The notes: a model not told the origin generated them from the letters alone. DNA of 64,000 nt from Streptomyces cirratus (GCF_014650775.1 NZ_BMVP01000007.1:186001-250000), one strand, 5' to 3'. Shown: positions 25,817 to 39,582, counted from the first letter of the stretch. A program made the numbers and translations.

Positions 25817-26953
25817 ATGCACGTTTCGCATCTCTCACTGGCCGACTTCCGCTCGTACGCCCGGGCCGAGGTTCCCCTCGGTCCGGGCGTCACCGCGTTC
25901 GTGGGTCCCAACGGCCAGGGCAAGACGAACCTCGTCGAGGCGATCGGCTACCTGGCGACGCTGGGCAGCCACCGGGTCTCCTCGGACGCCCCGCTGGTAC
26001 GGATGGGCGCGGACCGGGCGATCATCCGCGCGGCCGTGGCGCAGGGCGAGCGTCGGCAGCTGGTCGAGCTGGAGCTCAATCCGGGGCGTGCGAACCGCGC
26101 CCGTATCAACCGGTCCTCCCAGGTCAGGCCCCGTGATGTGTTGGGGATCGTCCGTACGGTGCTGTTCGCGCCGGAGGACCTGGCCCTGGTGAAGGGCGAC
26201 CCGGGAGAGCGGCGCCGCTTCCTGGACGAACTCGTCACGGCCCGCTCACCGCGGATGGCCGCGGTCCGCTCCGACTACGAGCGGGTGCTCAAGCAGCGCA
26301 ACACCCTCCTCAAATCGGCGGCCATGGCCCGCCGCCACGGCGGGCGTTCCATGGACCTGTCGACCCTCGACGTGTGGGACCAGCACCTCGCCCGGGCGGG
26401 CGCGGAGCTGCTCGCGCAGCGGCTGGACCTGATCGCCACCCTGCTGCCGCTGGCGGACAAGGCGTACGAGCAGCTCGCGCCCGGCGGCGGCCCGCTGGGG
26501 CTGGCGTACCGGTCCTCGGCCGGCGAGGCCGTGGACAGCGGGGCGGCGCGCACCCGGGAGGCGCTGTACGAGGTACTGCTGGCGGCCCTGTCGGAGGTGC
26601 GCAAGCAGGAGATCGAGCGGGGCGTGACGCTGGTCGGTCCGCACCGCGACGACGTACTGCTGCGGCTCGGGGAGCTGCCGGCCAAGGGGTACGCGAGCCA
26701 CGGCGAGTCCTGGTCGTACGCGCTGGCGCTGCGGCTGGCCTCGTACGAGCTCCTGCGCTCGGAGGGCGACGAGCCGGTGCTGATCCTGGACGACGTGTTC
26801 GCTGAACTCGACACCCGGCGCCGGGAGCGGCTGGCGGAGCTGGTGGCCCCCGGTGAGCAGGTGCTGGTGACGGCGGCTGTGGACGATGACGTTCCGGATG
26901 TGTTGGCGGGGGCGCGGTTCGGGGTGTCCGGCGGTGAGGTGACCCTGCTGTGA
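25817..26953 (+). CDS. recF: DNA replication and repair protein RecF
   Basis: This 378-residue SMC-like ATPase helps load RecA at gaps. Walker A GPNGQGKT is at residues 30-37, a signature-type segment follows, and the Walker B region VLILDDVFAELD lies near the C-terminus. ATG 25817 (MHVSHLSLADFRSY) has GGGAGG upstream. The open frame extends further upstream across gnd but is not coding there. The stop overlaps the start of the DciA-like gene by 4 bp. Confidence 0.97.
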   Translation: MHVSHLSLADFRSYARAEVPLGPGVTAFVGPNGQGKTNLVEAIGYLATLGSHRVSSDAPLVRMGADRAIIRAAVAQGERRQLVELELNPGRANRARINRSSQVRPRDVLGIVRTVLFAPEDLALVKGDPGERRRFLDELVTARSPRMAAVRSDYERVLKQRNTLLKSAAMARRHGGRSMDLSTLDVWDQHLARAGAELLAQRLDLIATLLPLADKAYEQLAPGGGPLGLAYRSSAGEAVDSGAARTREALYEVLLAALSEVRKQEIERGVTLVGPHRDDVLLRLGELPAKGYASHGESWSYALALRLASYELLRSEGDEPVLILDDVFAELDTRRRERLAELVAPGEQVLVTAAVDDDVPDVLAGARFGVSGGEVTLL

Positions 26954-27480
26954 GCGACCACGAGGAGCAGCACCCGGAGCGCAAGGCCCCGCCGCTGTCC
27001 GGGGTGGACCTGGCGCGGCAGGCGCTGGCGGCGGCGCGCGAGCAGGCACGGGCACGCGGCAATGCGGCGCCGGGCAAGAAGCGGCAGCAGCAGGGACTGC
27101 GGTCGGGCGCCCGTGCGGACGGCCGGGATCCGATGCCGTTGATGGCGGCGCTGGCCCGGCTGCGGACCGAGCACGGCTGGGAGATGCCGATGGCGGTGGC
27201 CGGCGTGATGGAGCGCTGGCCGGAGATCGTCGGTCCGGAGATCGCCGCGCACTGCGTGCCGGAGCGGTACGAGGACCGGGAGCTGGTGGTCCGCTGCGAT
27301 TCCTCGGCGTGGGCGGCGCAGCTGAAACTGCTGGCTCCGCAGCTGGTCGCGCGGCTCAACGCGGAGCTGGGCCAGGACACCGTACGGATGATCAAGGTGC
27401 ACGGCCCGGGCGGCCGACCGAAGCAGTACGGGCCGTGGCGGGTTCCGGGCGGCACCGGCCCGGGCGACACGTACGGCTGA
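26950..27480 (+). CDS. DUF721 / DciA-like protein
   Basis: This 176-residue protein is translationally coupled to recF (GTGA overlap). The first 60 residues are charged and probably disordered. The C-terminal DUF721 domain (about residues 65-160) contains WPEIVGPEIAAHC and the segment SSAWAAQLKLL. DUF721 proteins include DciA, which recruits or loads the replicative helicase in bacteria that lack DnaC or DnaI. The origin-proximal position between recF and gyrB supports that role. Confidence 0.87.
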   Translation: MSDHEEQHPERKAPPLSGVDLARQALAAAREQARARGNAAPGKKRQQQGLRSGARADGRDPMPLMAALARLRTEHGWEMPMAVAGVMERWPEIVGPEIAAHCVPERYEDRELVVRCDSSAWAAQLKLLAPQLVARLNAELGQDTVRMIKVHGPGGRPKQYGPWRVPGGTGPGDTYG

Positions 27481-27966
27481 GACGAACGGCTGAGACGTTC
27501 GGTCGGCACGTACGGCCGGCGCCCCTCCTTTTCCCCCTCGCGCACCCCTCTTTCCCTCCCCCACGCCCGCTGAGCGGTACCTCGCGCCCGCGCTGCGGCA
27601 TGGTGATCACGGGCCGGCGACGGCACGGTTTCGGCCAGGTCGCGGCCCTGCTCCGGTGCGCTCCCGAAGGTGGTGTCCCTCACGGTAGTGAGAGGTTGAC
27701 AGGTCGAAGCGCTCAACGCCCGTGTGAGCCTCTTTGAGCCCCTCCCCGGATATGGGGAGTCGGAGAGAGGAGGTTCAGGGCGGCACATGCGGACTCAGGT
27801 ACCCGCAAACCCCCATTCATGTCCGTGGTACCGGTAGACTGAAGCGAATCCCGCCCGCTTGCGGGATCCGCTGACAAACGCTGACAACGCAGATCGACGC
27901 AGCCGCTCCTGCTTGCATGCCTGCTGGCCCGGAGTACGGCCTGTGCTGTGCCAGAAAGGGCGCTTC
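27481..27966 (+). promoter_or_regulatory. gyrB upstream region
   Basis: This 486-bp gap without a convincing gene holds the gyrBA promoter region. A polypyrimidine stretch runs from about 27518 to 27572. A TTGACA (27696-27701) has no good -10 partner. A nested inverted repeat has its inner stem at 27742-27747/27754-27759 and outer stem at 27729-27733/27766-27770. A TAGACT (27835-27840) is a possible -10 with a poor -35. A near direct repeat (CTGACAA) lies at 27871-27887. I cannot assign the start site. Confidence 0.4.
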
Positions 27967-30003
<2,037 letters not shown>

Positions 30004-30043
30004 GTCGGCTCAGCTGACTGCCTGAAAGGACTTCTGACCAGCA

Positions 30044-32653
<2,610 letters not shown>

Positions 32654-32656
32654 GTC

Positions 32657-33292
32657 GTGAGTGGAGCCACGGGCGCCGGACCGGCCAAGACTGGAGCGAA
32701 CGGTGCCCGTGGCCCCGCCGCGGATTCTCAAGGCGGGGACGCCCCCGCAAAGGGCAGGGGGAACACCGTGACCGACACCCGAGGGCCGAAGCCGAAGCCG
32801 AAGGCCGGCGGCGCGGGCCAGGATCCGGGCGCCCAGCCGCACACGCCGCCGCAGGCGTACGCGGCGTCGGCGGGCCCGGTGGCGCAGCGGCAGGCGCGCA
32901 CAGGGGTCCGTACGGCGCCCCGGACGCGCAAGGCGCGGCTGCGGGTGGCGAAGGCCGACCCGTGGTCGGTGATGAAGGTCAGCTTCCTGCTGTCGATCGC
33001 GCTCGGCATCTGCACGATCGTGGCTGCCGTGGTGTTGTGGATGGTCATGGACGCCATGGGCGTCTTCTCGACCGTCGGCGGCACGATCAGCGAGGCGACC
33101 GGTTCCAACGAGAGCAACGGCTTCGACCTCCAGTCGTTCCTTTCGCTGCCGCGCGTGCTGATCTTCACCTCGGTGATCGCGGTGATCGACGTCGTGCTGG
33201 CGACGGCTCTGGCGACGCTGGGCGCGTTCATCTACAACGTCTCGGCCGGCTTCGTGGGTGGTGTGGAGCTCACGCTCGCCGAGGACGAGTGA
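32657..33292 (+). CDS. DUF3566 membrane protein
   Basis: This 211-residue protein has a disordered, Gly/Ala/Pro-rich N-terminal half (about residues 1-100). The DUF3566 domain follows with two membrane helices, about residues 110-133 and 168-195. The GTG start is 3 bp after the gyrA stop, so it belongs to the gyrBA operon. The position after gyrA is conserved in actinobacteria, but the function is unknown. Confidence 0.9.
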   Translation: MSGATGAGPAKTGANGARGPAADSQGGDAPAKGRGNTVTDTRGPKPKPKAGGAGQDPGAQPHTPPQAYAASAGPVAQRQARTGVRTAPRTRKARLRVAKADPWSVMKVSFLLSIALGICTIVAAVVLWMVMDAMGVFSTVGGTISEATGSNESNGFDLQSFLSLPRVLIFTSVIAVIDVVLATALATLGAFIYNVSAGFVGGVELTLAEDE

Positions 33293-33385
33293 GCCTGACT
33301 GACCTGCGGGGACGCCCTCGCGGAACGGATTTGGGACCTGCCGGGTCTGTACGCTAACCTTCAGGAGTCAGCGCGCAGCGCGGAT

Positions 33386-33459
33386 GGGGCTATAGCTCAG
33401 TTGGTTAGAGCGCATCCCTGATAAGGATGAGGCCACAGGTTCAAATCCTGTTAGCCCCA
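33386..33459 (+). tRNA. tRNA-Ile (GAT)
   Basis: The 7-bp acceptor stem is GGGGCTA/TAGCCCC. The D-loop is AGCTCAGTTGGTTAGAGC, the anticodon stem-loop CATCC-CTGATAA-GGATG gives anticodon GAT at 33420-33422, and the T-arm reads ACAGGTTCAAATCCTGT. The CCA is not encoded. A terminator begins 7 nt later. Confidence 0.97.
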
Positions 33460-33465
33460 CAGTGT

Positions 33466-33501
33466 CAAAGACCCCCAACCGGGAACGGTTGGGGGTCTTT
33501 G
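33466..33501 (+). terminator. tRNA-Ile terminator
   Basis: A 15-bp perfect stem (33466-33480 with 33487-33501) with a 6-nt loop ends in CTTTG. It lies directly after the tRNA. Confidence 0.9.
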
Positions 33502-33813
33502 CGTTGTCCTCGTTGCCGCCTGCGTTGTCGTCTGCGTTGTCTTCGCGTTGTCCTCAAGTCACCTGCGGGTCCGCGTCCTGGTGCCCGCGACCGAAGGGGT
33601 GCGCAGCACCGCCGTCACGGCCCTGCTGCCGCACTGCTGTGTGCGGGCCGATGAGGAGGTCTCCCCGCCCGCTCCCGGTCGATCGCAAACGTCTTCCGCG
33701 TTGGGCCGGTCGAGTGCCGCCGGAGGGGGCCCTCAGATAACCGATCGGTATCGGTCGGTGTGTATTGTGGGCCGTCAGAAGTACCCAACGTCAACGAAAG
33801 ACGAGGTCGCGCG
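33502..33813. other. Gap between tRNA-Ile and the DLW-39 gene
   Basis: No convincing gene is visible in this 312-bp gap. The first part holds four copies of GCGTTGTC (starting 33501, 33522, 33534 and 33545) with irregular spacing. Near the end, an AT-richer stretch with a small inverted repeat (CCGAT-CGGT-ATCGG, about 33742-33755) and TATTGT probably contains the promoter of the small gene that follows. Confidence 0.4.
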
Positions 33814-33948
33814 GTGAAGAAGCTGCTCCTGGTCGCACTGGCCGCCATCGGCGGTCTCCTCGTGTACCGCCAGATCCAGGCGGACCGCGCCGAGCAGGAC
33901 CTGTGGACGGAGGCAACCGACTCCGTGCCTTCTGGTTCCGGCGTGTGA
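33814..33948 (+). CDS. DLW-39-like small protein
   Basis: This 44-residue protein starts with an N-terminal hydrophobic helix (MKKLLLVALAAIGGLLVYRQ). Its polar tail contains the sequence QDLW, after which this actinobacterial family of about 39-residue proteins is named. GTG 33814 is preceded by GAGG. The function is unknown. The peptide is probably membrane-associated. A terminator follows at 33967-33997, so it forms a single-gene unit. Confidence 0.85.
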   Translation: MKKLLLVALAAIGGLLVYRQIQADRAEQDLWTEATDSVPSGSGV

Positions 33949-33966
33949 GACCCACTGTTTCCCACC

Positions 33967-33997
33967 AGGCCCCGGCTGCCGCTGCTGCCGGGGCTTT
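33967..33997 (+). terminator. Terminator after the DLW-39 gene
   Basis: A 10-bp stem with one G-U pair (33967-33976 with 33987-33996) is followed by TTG. It lies 19 bp after the stop codon. Confidence 0.75.
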
Positions 33998-34083
33998 GTG
34001 CTGTTCTGCGGCGAAAAATTGCGGTACGCAAAGTTCGGGCTTGCGGGAGTGAATCCGGGGTGTGGGTGCGCGTGAGGGGCGGG

Positions 34084-35379
34084 ATGCGGAGAACGGCGGG
34101 GGCCGGGGCGGCCGCCGTGGGGCTCGCCGTCTGGGCGGCGGGGACCGCGTTCGCGGCCGGACCGGCGCCCGGGCCGCTGCCCGAGTACCGCGCGGCCGAC
34201 GGAGCCCGCACCATCCAGGGCAAGCCCTCCAGCGCCGACGCCCCGCCGCTGGAGCCGGGGACGGTCTACGAGGACACCGTCTCCCCCGGTGAGCGGTTCT
34301 ACCGGCTCGCCCTCGACGACACCTCCGACTTCTACGTCTCGGCAGTGGTCCGGCCCGCCAGGGGCTCCAAAGTGGGCTACAGCGACGGCGTCGAGGTCGA
34401 GATCATGACGAAGGAGGGGCGGCACTGCCCCAACCCCGGCCGGGCGGGCCTCGGTTACGACCCCGTCCCCATCGGCGCGGCGGCCGTCCGGCGGGTCCGG
34501 GAGGACGCCGATTGCCAGCCGGGCGGCATCTACTACGCCAAGGTGACGCGGACCGCGGCCAAGGACTCAGCCCAGGGAGCGTGGCCGGTGGAACTCCTGG
34601 TCCGGCGCGAGCCCGGGCTGGGCGGCGCCGTGCCCACGGTCGCGCCCAGCGTGTGGCCCTCGGCCTCGCCCACGCTGCCGGGCACGGAACCGGTGGGCCG
34701 CACCGGCGGGACCGGCTTCAACGACGCACGGGCCCTGGGGAGCGGGGTGTGGCGCGATGACCTGCGGCCCGGGCAGACCCGGTACTACCGCGTCCCGCTG
34801 GACTGGGGACAGCAGTTGGGGGCCGGGGCGGAGGTCGCGGCCGCCGAGATGACCAAGCCGTACGGGTCCGCCGCCGGCGGGCTCACCGTCTCGCTGTACA
34901 GCCCCTACCGGGGACTGGTCGACTCCGAGGACACCTCCTACGACGGCAAGCAGGCTGCCGTCACCCTGCCGAAGACGGCGCCGGTGGCGTACGAGAACCG
35001 CTACTCGAACGACGCAGGGGTGCGCGGGACGGGGGTGGCCGGCTGGTACTACCTCGCGGTGACGCTGGGCGGGAAGGTCGGGGAGTTCACGCGGGACGCG
35101 ACGCCGGTTCCGCTGACGCTGCGGATGGACGTCATCGGCGCCCCCGGCAAGGCACCCGGGTACCGGGAGAGCCTGACCGCGGCCGGGTTCGGGGTCGCCC
35201 CCGCCGACCGGACGGCCGCGAAGGAGGGCCTGACGGGCCCGGAGGCCGCCGCGGCCGAGGACGACCGCTCGCTGATGCGGGTGGTGGCCGCCGCGGGGTT
35301 CGGCACCGGGGTGGTGCTGCTGCTCGGACTCGGGGGCTGGTTCCTGCTGGCCCGTCGGAGCGCCGGCCCGCGACGTTAG
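34084..35379 (+). CDS. Secreted, C-terminally anchored protein of unknown function
   Basis: This protein has about 431 residues. A clear signal peptide (MRRTAGAGAAAVGLAVWAAG, cleavage probably after AFA) is followed by an extracellular region with two similar beta-rich segments. Each opens with a short GxxYxDxVxPGxRxxYR-like stretch (about residues 60-75 and 230-250), reminiscent of pre-peptidase C-terminal domains. A C-terminal membrane helix (about 403-424) ends in basic residues. ATG 34084 is chosen for GAGGGG at 34074-34079. GTG 34060 is an alternative that adds 8 residues. It converges on the next gene and shares 4 bp with it. Confidence 0.75.
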   Translation: MRRTAGAGAAAVGLAVWAAGTAFAAGPAPGPLPEYRAADGARTIQGKPSSADAPPLEPGTVYEDTVSPGERFYRLALDDTSDFYVSAVVRPARGSKVGYSDGVEVEIMTKEGRHCPNPGRAGLGYDPVPIGAAAVRRVREDADCQPGGIYYAKVTRTAAKDSAQGAWPVELLVRREPGLGGAVPTVAPSVWPSASPTLPGTEPVGRTGGTGFNDARALGSGVWRDDLRPGQTRYYRVPLDWGQQLGAGAEVAAAEMTKPYGSAAGGLTVSLYSPYRGLVDSEDTSYDGKQAAVTLPKTAPVAYENRYSNDAGVRGTGVAGWYYLAVTLGGKVGEFTRDATPVPLTLRMDVIGAPGKAPGYRESLTAAGFGVAPADRTAAKEGLTGPEAAAAEDDRSLMRVVAAAGFGTGVVLLLGLGGWFLLARRSAGPRR

Positions 35380-36626
35380 ATCCGCATCAGCGCCCAGGTG
35401 CCCAGCGCGAAGCAGAGCAGGGCGGCGGTGAGGACGGCGGCCGTGACCCGGCGCGGGGGCGGGGCGATGGCGGAGCGCACCGGGGTCGGCTGCGGGGGCG
35501 CGGCCGGGGGCGCGAGGTGGAAGCTCCCGGTCTCGGAGGGGCCGTAGCCCGCCGGCGGCCCGAACGTGGAGTGCGGCGGCGCCGCCGGCGGCGCGACTTC
35601 GGGGATGGCGGCGACCGCTGGTGGCGTGCCCCGGGGTGCTCCCGTGCCGAGGGACGTCCCGGGCGCCCGCGGTCCCGCCTCCTGGGCTCCCGGACGCTTG
35701 GGAGCCCCCGCCCCGTGGGCGGGGGCTTCGGGCCCGTGGGCGGGGGTTTCGGGCCCGTGGGGGCCGAAACCGGCCGGGAGCGGCCCGAGTTGGTCGAACA
35801 CTTCCACGGGCTCTTCGTCCGCCGGGGGCGGCGGCAGCAGCCCCACGGCCTCGGCAAGGGCCTTGCGGGCCCCTGTGGCGGTCCTGAAACGGTTTTCCGG
35901 GTTCGGGTGGAGGAGGCTCGCGATGACGTCCCACAGGGGCCCGGAAACGCCTTCGGGTGCTCCGGGTGTGCCCTGGACCAGGAAGTGCTCCACCAGCGCC
36001 TGGGAATCGGGCTTGCTCCCTTGCAGCAGGTACAGGGCGAGCAGGCCGACGGCGAACAGGTCGGCGGGGAAGTCCGGCTCGGCGCCCAGCATTTGCTCGG
36101 GGGCGAAGTACCCCGGAGTGCCGACGACGACGTGGGTGTCGGTGAGCCGGGGCTCACCCTTGCGCATCGAGATCCCGAAGTCGGACAGCCGCAGGTGGGG
36201 CCGTCCCCTCCCGGTCGCCTCCATCAGGATGTTGGCCGGTTTGATGTCGCGGTGGACGACGCCCTCCGCGTGCACCGCCGCCAGCCCCGCGAGGAGCTGG
36301 TCGAGCAGTGTGCACACGAAGCGGGGCGGCAGCGGTCCGTAGTCCGCGATCACATGGGCGAGGGAGCCGCCGCCGACCAGGTCCATGGTGAACAGGACCT
36401 TGTCGTCGTCCGCCGCCCAGCTGGCCGGGGCCAGCACGTGCGGGTGGTCGATCCGCAGGGCCTGCTCGCGCACGAAGCGCAGCAGGGTGTGGGCATCGCC
36501 CTGGAGGAGGACCTTCGCGGCGACGTACCGGCGACGGCGGTGGTCCCAGGCCCGCCACACCGCGCCCGCGCCGCCCCGTCCGATCGGGTCGACCAGCTCG
36601 TACCGGCCGGCGAAGATCTCACCCAT
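35376..36626 (-). CDS. Serine/threonine protein kinase (non-PASTA)
   Basis: This is a 416-residue membrane kinase. All catalytic motifs are present: the Gly-rich loop GRGGAG (16-21), Lys38, HRDIKPAN (125-132) and DFG (149-151). The kinase domain ends near residue 265. It is followed by a Pro/Gly/Ala-rich linker containing short GPE(A/T)PAHG repeats and one C-terminal membrane helix (about 393-412) with almost no outside domain. It therefore cannot sense ligands as PknB does. The substrate is unknown. The stop codon overlaps that of the convergent secreted-protein gene (bases 35376-35379). Confidence 0.92.
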   Translation of the reverse strand: MGEIFAGRYELVDPIGRGGAGAVWRAWDHRRRRYVAAKVLLQGDAHTLLRFVREQALRIDHPHVLAPASWAADDDKVLFTMDLVGGGSLAHVIADYGPLPPRFVCTLLDQLLAGLAAVHAEGVVHRDIKPANILMEATGRGRPHLRLSDFGISMRKGEPRLTDTHVVVGTPGYFAPEQMLGAEPDFPADLFAVGLLALYLLQGSKPDSQALVEHFLVQGTPGAPEGVSGPLWDVIASLLHPNPENRFRTATGARKALAEAVGLLPPPPADEEPVEVFDQLGPLPAGFGPHGPETPAHGPEAPAHGAGAPKRPGAQEAGPRAPGTSLGTGAPRGTPPAVAAIPEVAPPAAPPHSTFGPPAGYGPSETGSFHLAPPAAPPQPTPVRSAIAPPPRRVTAAVLTAALLCFALGTWALMRI

Positions 36627-36665
36627 CGCTCTGCCCGTCCCCGTCCCCCGTCGTCGCCCGTGCGG

Positions 36666-37214
36666 TCAGTTCTGGTGGGCCTCGTAGTGGGCGACCGCGT
36701 CGGAGGTGCGGCCGGCTCCGTACACCCGCAGGAACTCGGCGAGTTCCGGATGGCTGGTGGCGAGCGTGTCCGCCGCGTCGATGATGTCGCCCGCGGCGGA
36801 GACCGAGCGCAGCAGGGACTGGATCTCGCGCACGACCCGCTTGACCGTGGGTGCGCCCGAACCGGTTGTCGTCTGACCGCTGTTGATGAGCACCGAGCCG
36901 CCCTGGGTCCGCTTGATCTCGTCCATGCGGTCGGTGGCCTCCGCCGCGCTGACGCTGCCGTCGGCGACCTGGCCGGCGAGGTCCTGGAGCGCCTGGACCC
37001 GCTGGACGACGGCAGGGTTCCCGATCTTGGCGCGCTGGCCGCTCATCAGCTGGGACAGCATCGGGGCCGACAGCCCGAGGACGGCAGCGAGGCGGGCCTG
37101 GTTCAGCCCGAGGTCGTCTATGAGCCGGCGGAAGAGCGCGCCCAAAGGCTCGCCGTACCAACTGCGCTGGAGCTCCCTGGCTCTGGCTGTGGCCTCTTGC
37201 TGTACTGCGTCCAC
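36666..37214 (-). CDS. HTH (XRE-like) DNA-binding protein
   Basis: This 182-residue protein has a Cro/CI-type helix-turn-helix at about residues 30-65 (LIDDLGLNQARLAAVLGLSA). The remainder is mostly helical and may be for oligomerisation or ligand binding. GTG 37214 has GGGGAG 9 nt upstream. The longer open frame has no support. It lies 39 bp upstream of the kinase start on the same strand, so the two may be cotranscribed. Its target genes are unknown. Confidence 0.82.
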   Translation of the reverse strand: MDAVQQEATARARELQRSWYGEPLGALFRRLIDDLGLNQARLAAVLGLSAPMLSQLMSGQRAKIGNPAVVQRVQALQDLAGQVADGSVSAAEATDRMDEIKRTQGGSVLINSGQTTTGSGAPTVKRVVREIQSLLRSVSAAGDIIDAADTLATSHPELAEFLRVYGAGRTSDAVAHYEAHQN

Positions 37215-37374
37215 GCTGACAACTCCCCTTCGCTGGTGCGAACCTCGCGAGCATCTTACGGAGAGTGGTCGCGGGGCGGGAGTCCCTATCATTTTGCGGG
37301 ATGAGGGGGTACACCCGGTACTCTGTTCTGCGGAACGACCACTCCTTCACCGGGGGACGGGCGTATCCGTTTTC

Positions 37375-37447
37375 GGGGCCTTAGCTCAGTTGGTAGAGCG
37401 CTGCCTTTGCAAGGCAGATGTCAGGAGTTCGAATCTCCTAGGCTCCA
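37375..37447 (+). tRNA. tRNA-Ala (TGC)
   Basis: The acceptor stem GGGGCCT/AGGCTCC contains one G-U pair. The D-arm is AGCTCAGTTGGTAGAGC, and the anticodon stem-loop CTGCC-TTTGCAA-GGCAG gives TGC at 37408-37410. The T-arm reads AGGAGTTCGAATCTCCT. CCA is not encoded. TTGCGG (37294-37299) and TACTCT (37319-37324) upstream form a possible promoter. Confidence 0.97.
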
Positions 37448-37455
37448 CTCGTGAG

Positions 37456-37495
37456 AGACCCCCTTGACCTGCGGAAACGCTGGTCAAGGGGGTCT
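37456..37495 (+). terminator. tRNA-Ala terminator
   Basis: A 14-bp perfect stem (37456-37469 with 37482-37495), with an inner GCG-GAAA-CGC hairpin in the loop, is followed by TTTTG. Confidence 0.9.
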
Positions 37496-37539
37496 TTTGT
37501 CTGTCCGGCCGGGTACCGGGAGTCCCTCGGCGGCCCGCT

Positions 37540-37553
37540 GTTTCACGTGAAAC
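37540..37553. other. parS site
   Basis: A perfect GTTTCACGTGAAAC lies in the gap between tRNA-Ala and the LysM gene. Confidence 0.95.
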
Positions 37554-37661
37554 AGCGTCGCCCGGACGGGTCCGCCGCGGGGCCGGGACGGGGATGGTGG
37601 CCGAGAGTGGGGTGAGGCACTGTGGCCAGGGGGGCGACATCACGCCGGAGGCGCACACACC

Positions 37662-38099
37662 ATGGGAATCTTCGACTTCCTGAAGTCCGACAAGAAGAGG
37701 CAGGAAGAGGCCGCCGAGAAGGCGAGGGAGCAGGTCGAGCAGCAGTCCCCGGCCAGGGCGGCGGGACCCAACGACATGGGCGGGAAGTACACCGACGCCA
37801 CCTCGGCAACCAGGGCGGCGGCCGCCCCGGCCCCGCCGAAACCGGCCCCCGGGCACGTGCAGCACAAGACGCCGACCCCGGCCTCCGCCGCACACAAGGC
37901 GGTGCCGGCGGCGCCGAAGCCGGCGTCCGAGGCGCAGCGCACCTACATCGTCAAGGCAGGCGACTCGCTCTCCGCGATCGCCCGTCGCGAGCTGGGCAAC
38001 GAGGGGCGGTGGCGCGAGCTGTACGCCATGAACAAGTCCGTCGTCGGCCCGAACCCCGACCTGATCCGGCCGGGCATGGTGCTCATGCTCCCGAGCTGA
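37662..38099 (+). CDS. LysM domain protein
   Basis: This is a 145-residue protein without a signal peptide. The charged N-terminal helix (DFLKSDKKRQEEAAEKAREQ) leads into an Ala/Pro linker. A C-terminal LysM-type domain (about residues 93-145, starting TYIVKAGDSLSAIA and ending in LPS) resembles the single LysM of E. coli YgaU. LysM domains bind glycans. Without a secretion signal, the site of action is uncertain. A perfect 20-bp hairpin follows. Confidence 0.88.
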   Translation: MGIFDFLKSDKKRQEEAAEKAREQVEQQSPARAAGPNDMGGKYTDATSATRAAAAPAPPKPAPGHVQHKTPTPASAAHKAVPAAPKPASEAQRTYIVKAGDSLSAIARRELGNEGRWRELYAMNKSVVGPNPDLIRPGMVLMLPS

Positions 38100-38117
38100 C
38101 CCGCGCAGACGCCGACA

Positions 38118-38160
38118 CGGTGAAGGGGCCCGGATCCACCGGATCCGGGCCCCTTCACCG
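38118..38160. terminator. Perfect 20-bp bidirectional terminator
   Basis: Bases 38118-38137 and 38141-38160 form a perfect 20-bp inverted repeat with a 3-nt loop between two convergent genes. Confidence 0.9.
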
Positions 38161-38187
38161 CGCCCGTGCGTGTATCTGCCGGCTTGC

Positions 38188-38877
38188 TTACTGCTGCGCT
38201 TCGCCGTTCGAGTTCGCCTCGTTCTCCTTGGCCGCCAGCTCGTCGTCGAAGCTGGCCGGTTCGGCCCCGCGCCCCGACATCTCCGTGGCCGCCGGGGGTT
38301 CCACGAGCCAGTCGGGGTTGGACTGCTGGTCCCACCACTTCCACGCGGCGAAGGCGGCGCCCGCCACGACACCGGCGATCGCGACGCCCTTGAGCAGCCG
38401 GCCCGCGCGCGCCCGCCGCTCGTGCTTGCGCACCAGCCGCTGCACCTCCTTGGCCGTCACCTGGCCGCGCAGTGCCGCGAGCGCCGCGGTGGAACGCGAC
38501 GCAGCCTCCTCGGCCATGGGCTGGGCAGCCGCGAGCGCGCTTCCGAGCCGGGGCTGGGTGTAGTCGGCGGCCTGGCGCGCCACCCGGCGCGTCTGGTGCA
38601 CGGCGGTCGTCGCGGCGCGGTCGACGTTCGGCGGTACGTGGGCCCGCGCGGCCCGGAGGCGCGGGTGCAGATGGCTCTCATAGGTCGTACGGGCCTGGCG
38701 GGCGGCCTCTCCGGCCGCGTACGAGACCTTCGGCGCCAGCCGCTCGTTCGCCTCGTGCGCGTAGTGCACAGCAGCGTCCTTGGCGGTTTCTGCGTACGGC
38801 GCCACCACTTCCGCTGCGTGCCGCATGCTTTCCCTGGCGTTCTCGGCTGCCAGGCGCACGCTGTCCTTGCGGGTCAC
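38188..38877 (-). CDS. DUF5324-like membrane-associated protein
   Basis: This 229-residue protein consists mainly of long Ala-rich amphipathic helices (residues 1-160) resembling stress or apolipoprotein-like helical proteins. A membrane helix (about residues 165-185, ending in WKWWDQQ) and an acidic C-terminus follow. GTG 38877 (MTRKDSVRLAAEN) is chosen because GAGGAGGAT lies directly upstream. A GTG at 38904 would add 9 residues. The function is unknown. It converges on the LysM gene. Confidence 0.8.
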   Translation of the reverse strand: MTRKDSVRLAAENARESMRHAAEVVAPYAETAKDAAVHYAHEANERLAPKVSYAAGEAARQARTTYESHLHPRLRAARAHVPPNVDRAATTAVHQTRRVARQAADYTQPRLGSALAAAQPMAEEAASRSTAALAALRGQVTAKEVQRLVRKHERRARAGRLLKGVAIAGVVAGAAFAAWKWWDQQSNPDWLVEPPAATEMSGRGAEPASFDDELAAKENEANSNGEAQQ

Positions 38878-39054
38878 GGGATCCTCCTCCTCGGTGGCGG
38901 ACACAGTTCACCTTTCCACCCTTTGTCGGATCATGCCTGTCCCCGCGCCAACGGGCATGTGAGACAGGGCATTCGGGTGGAGGGTTTCCGTGGGCCGGCC
39001 CGCACCGTGGGAGGATCGGGAACCGACAGTGAGCACTAGGGAAGGCAGATCCCG

Positions 39055-39582
<528 letters not shown>

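Noticed and set aside
27696..27701. TTGACA as the gyrB -35 element
   Set aside because: No acceptable -10 lies 16-19 bp downstream, so I did not call a promoter.
33501..33552. GCGTTGTC repeats after tRNA-Ile as a tandem repeat
   Set aside because: Only four copies with irregular spacing (21, 12, 11 bp). Too weak to call a functional repeat.
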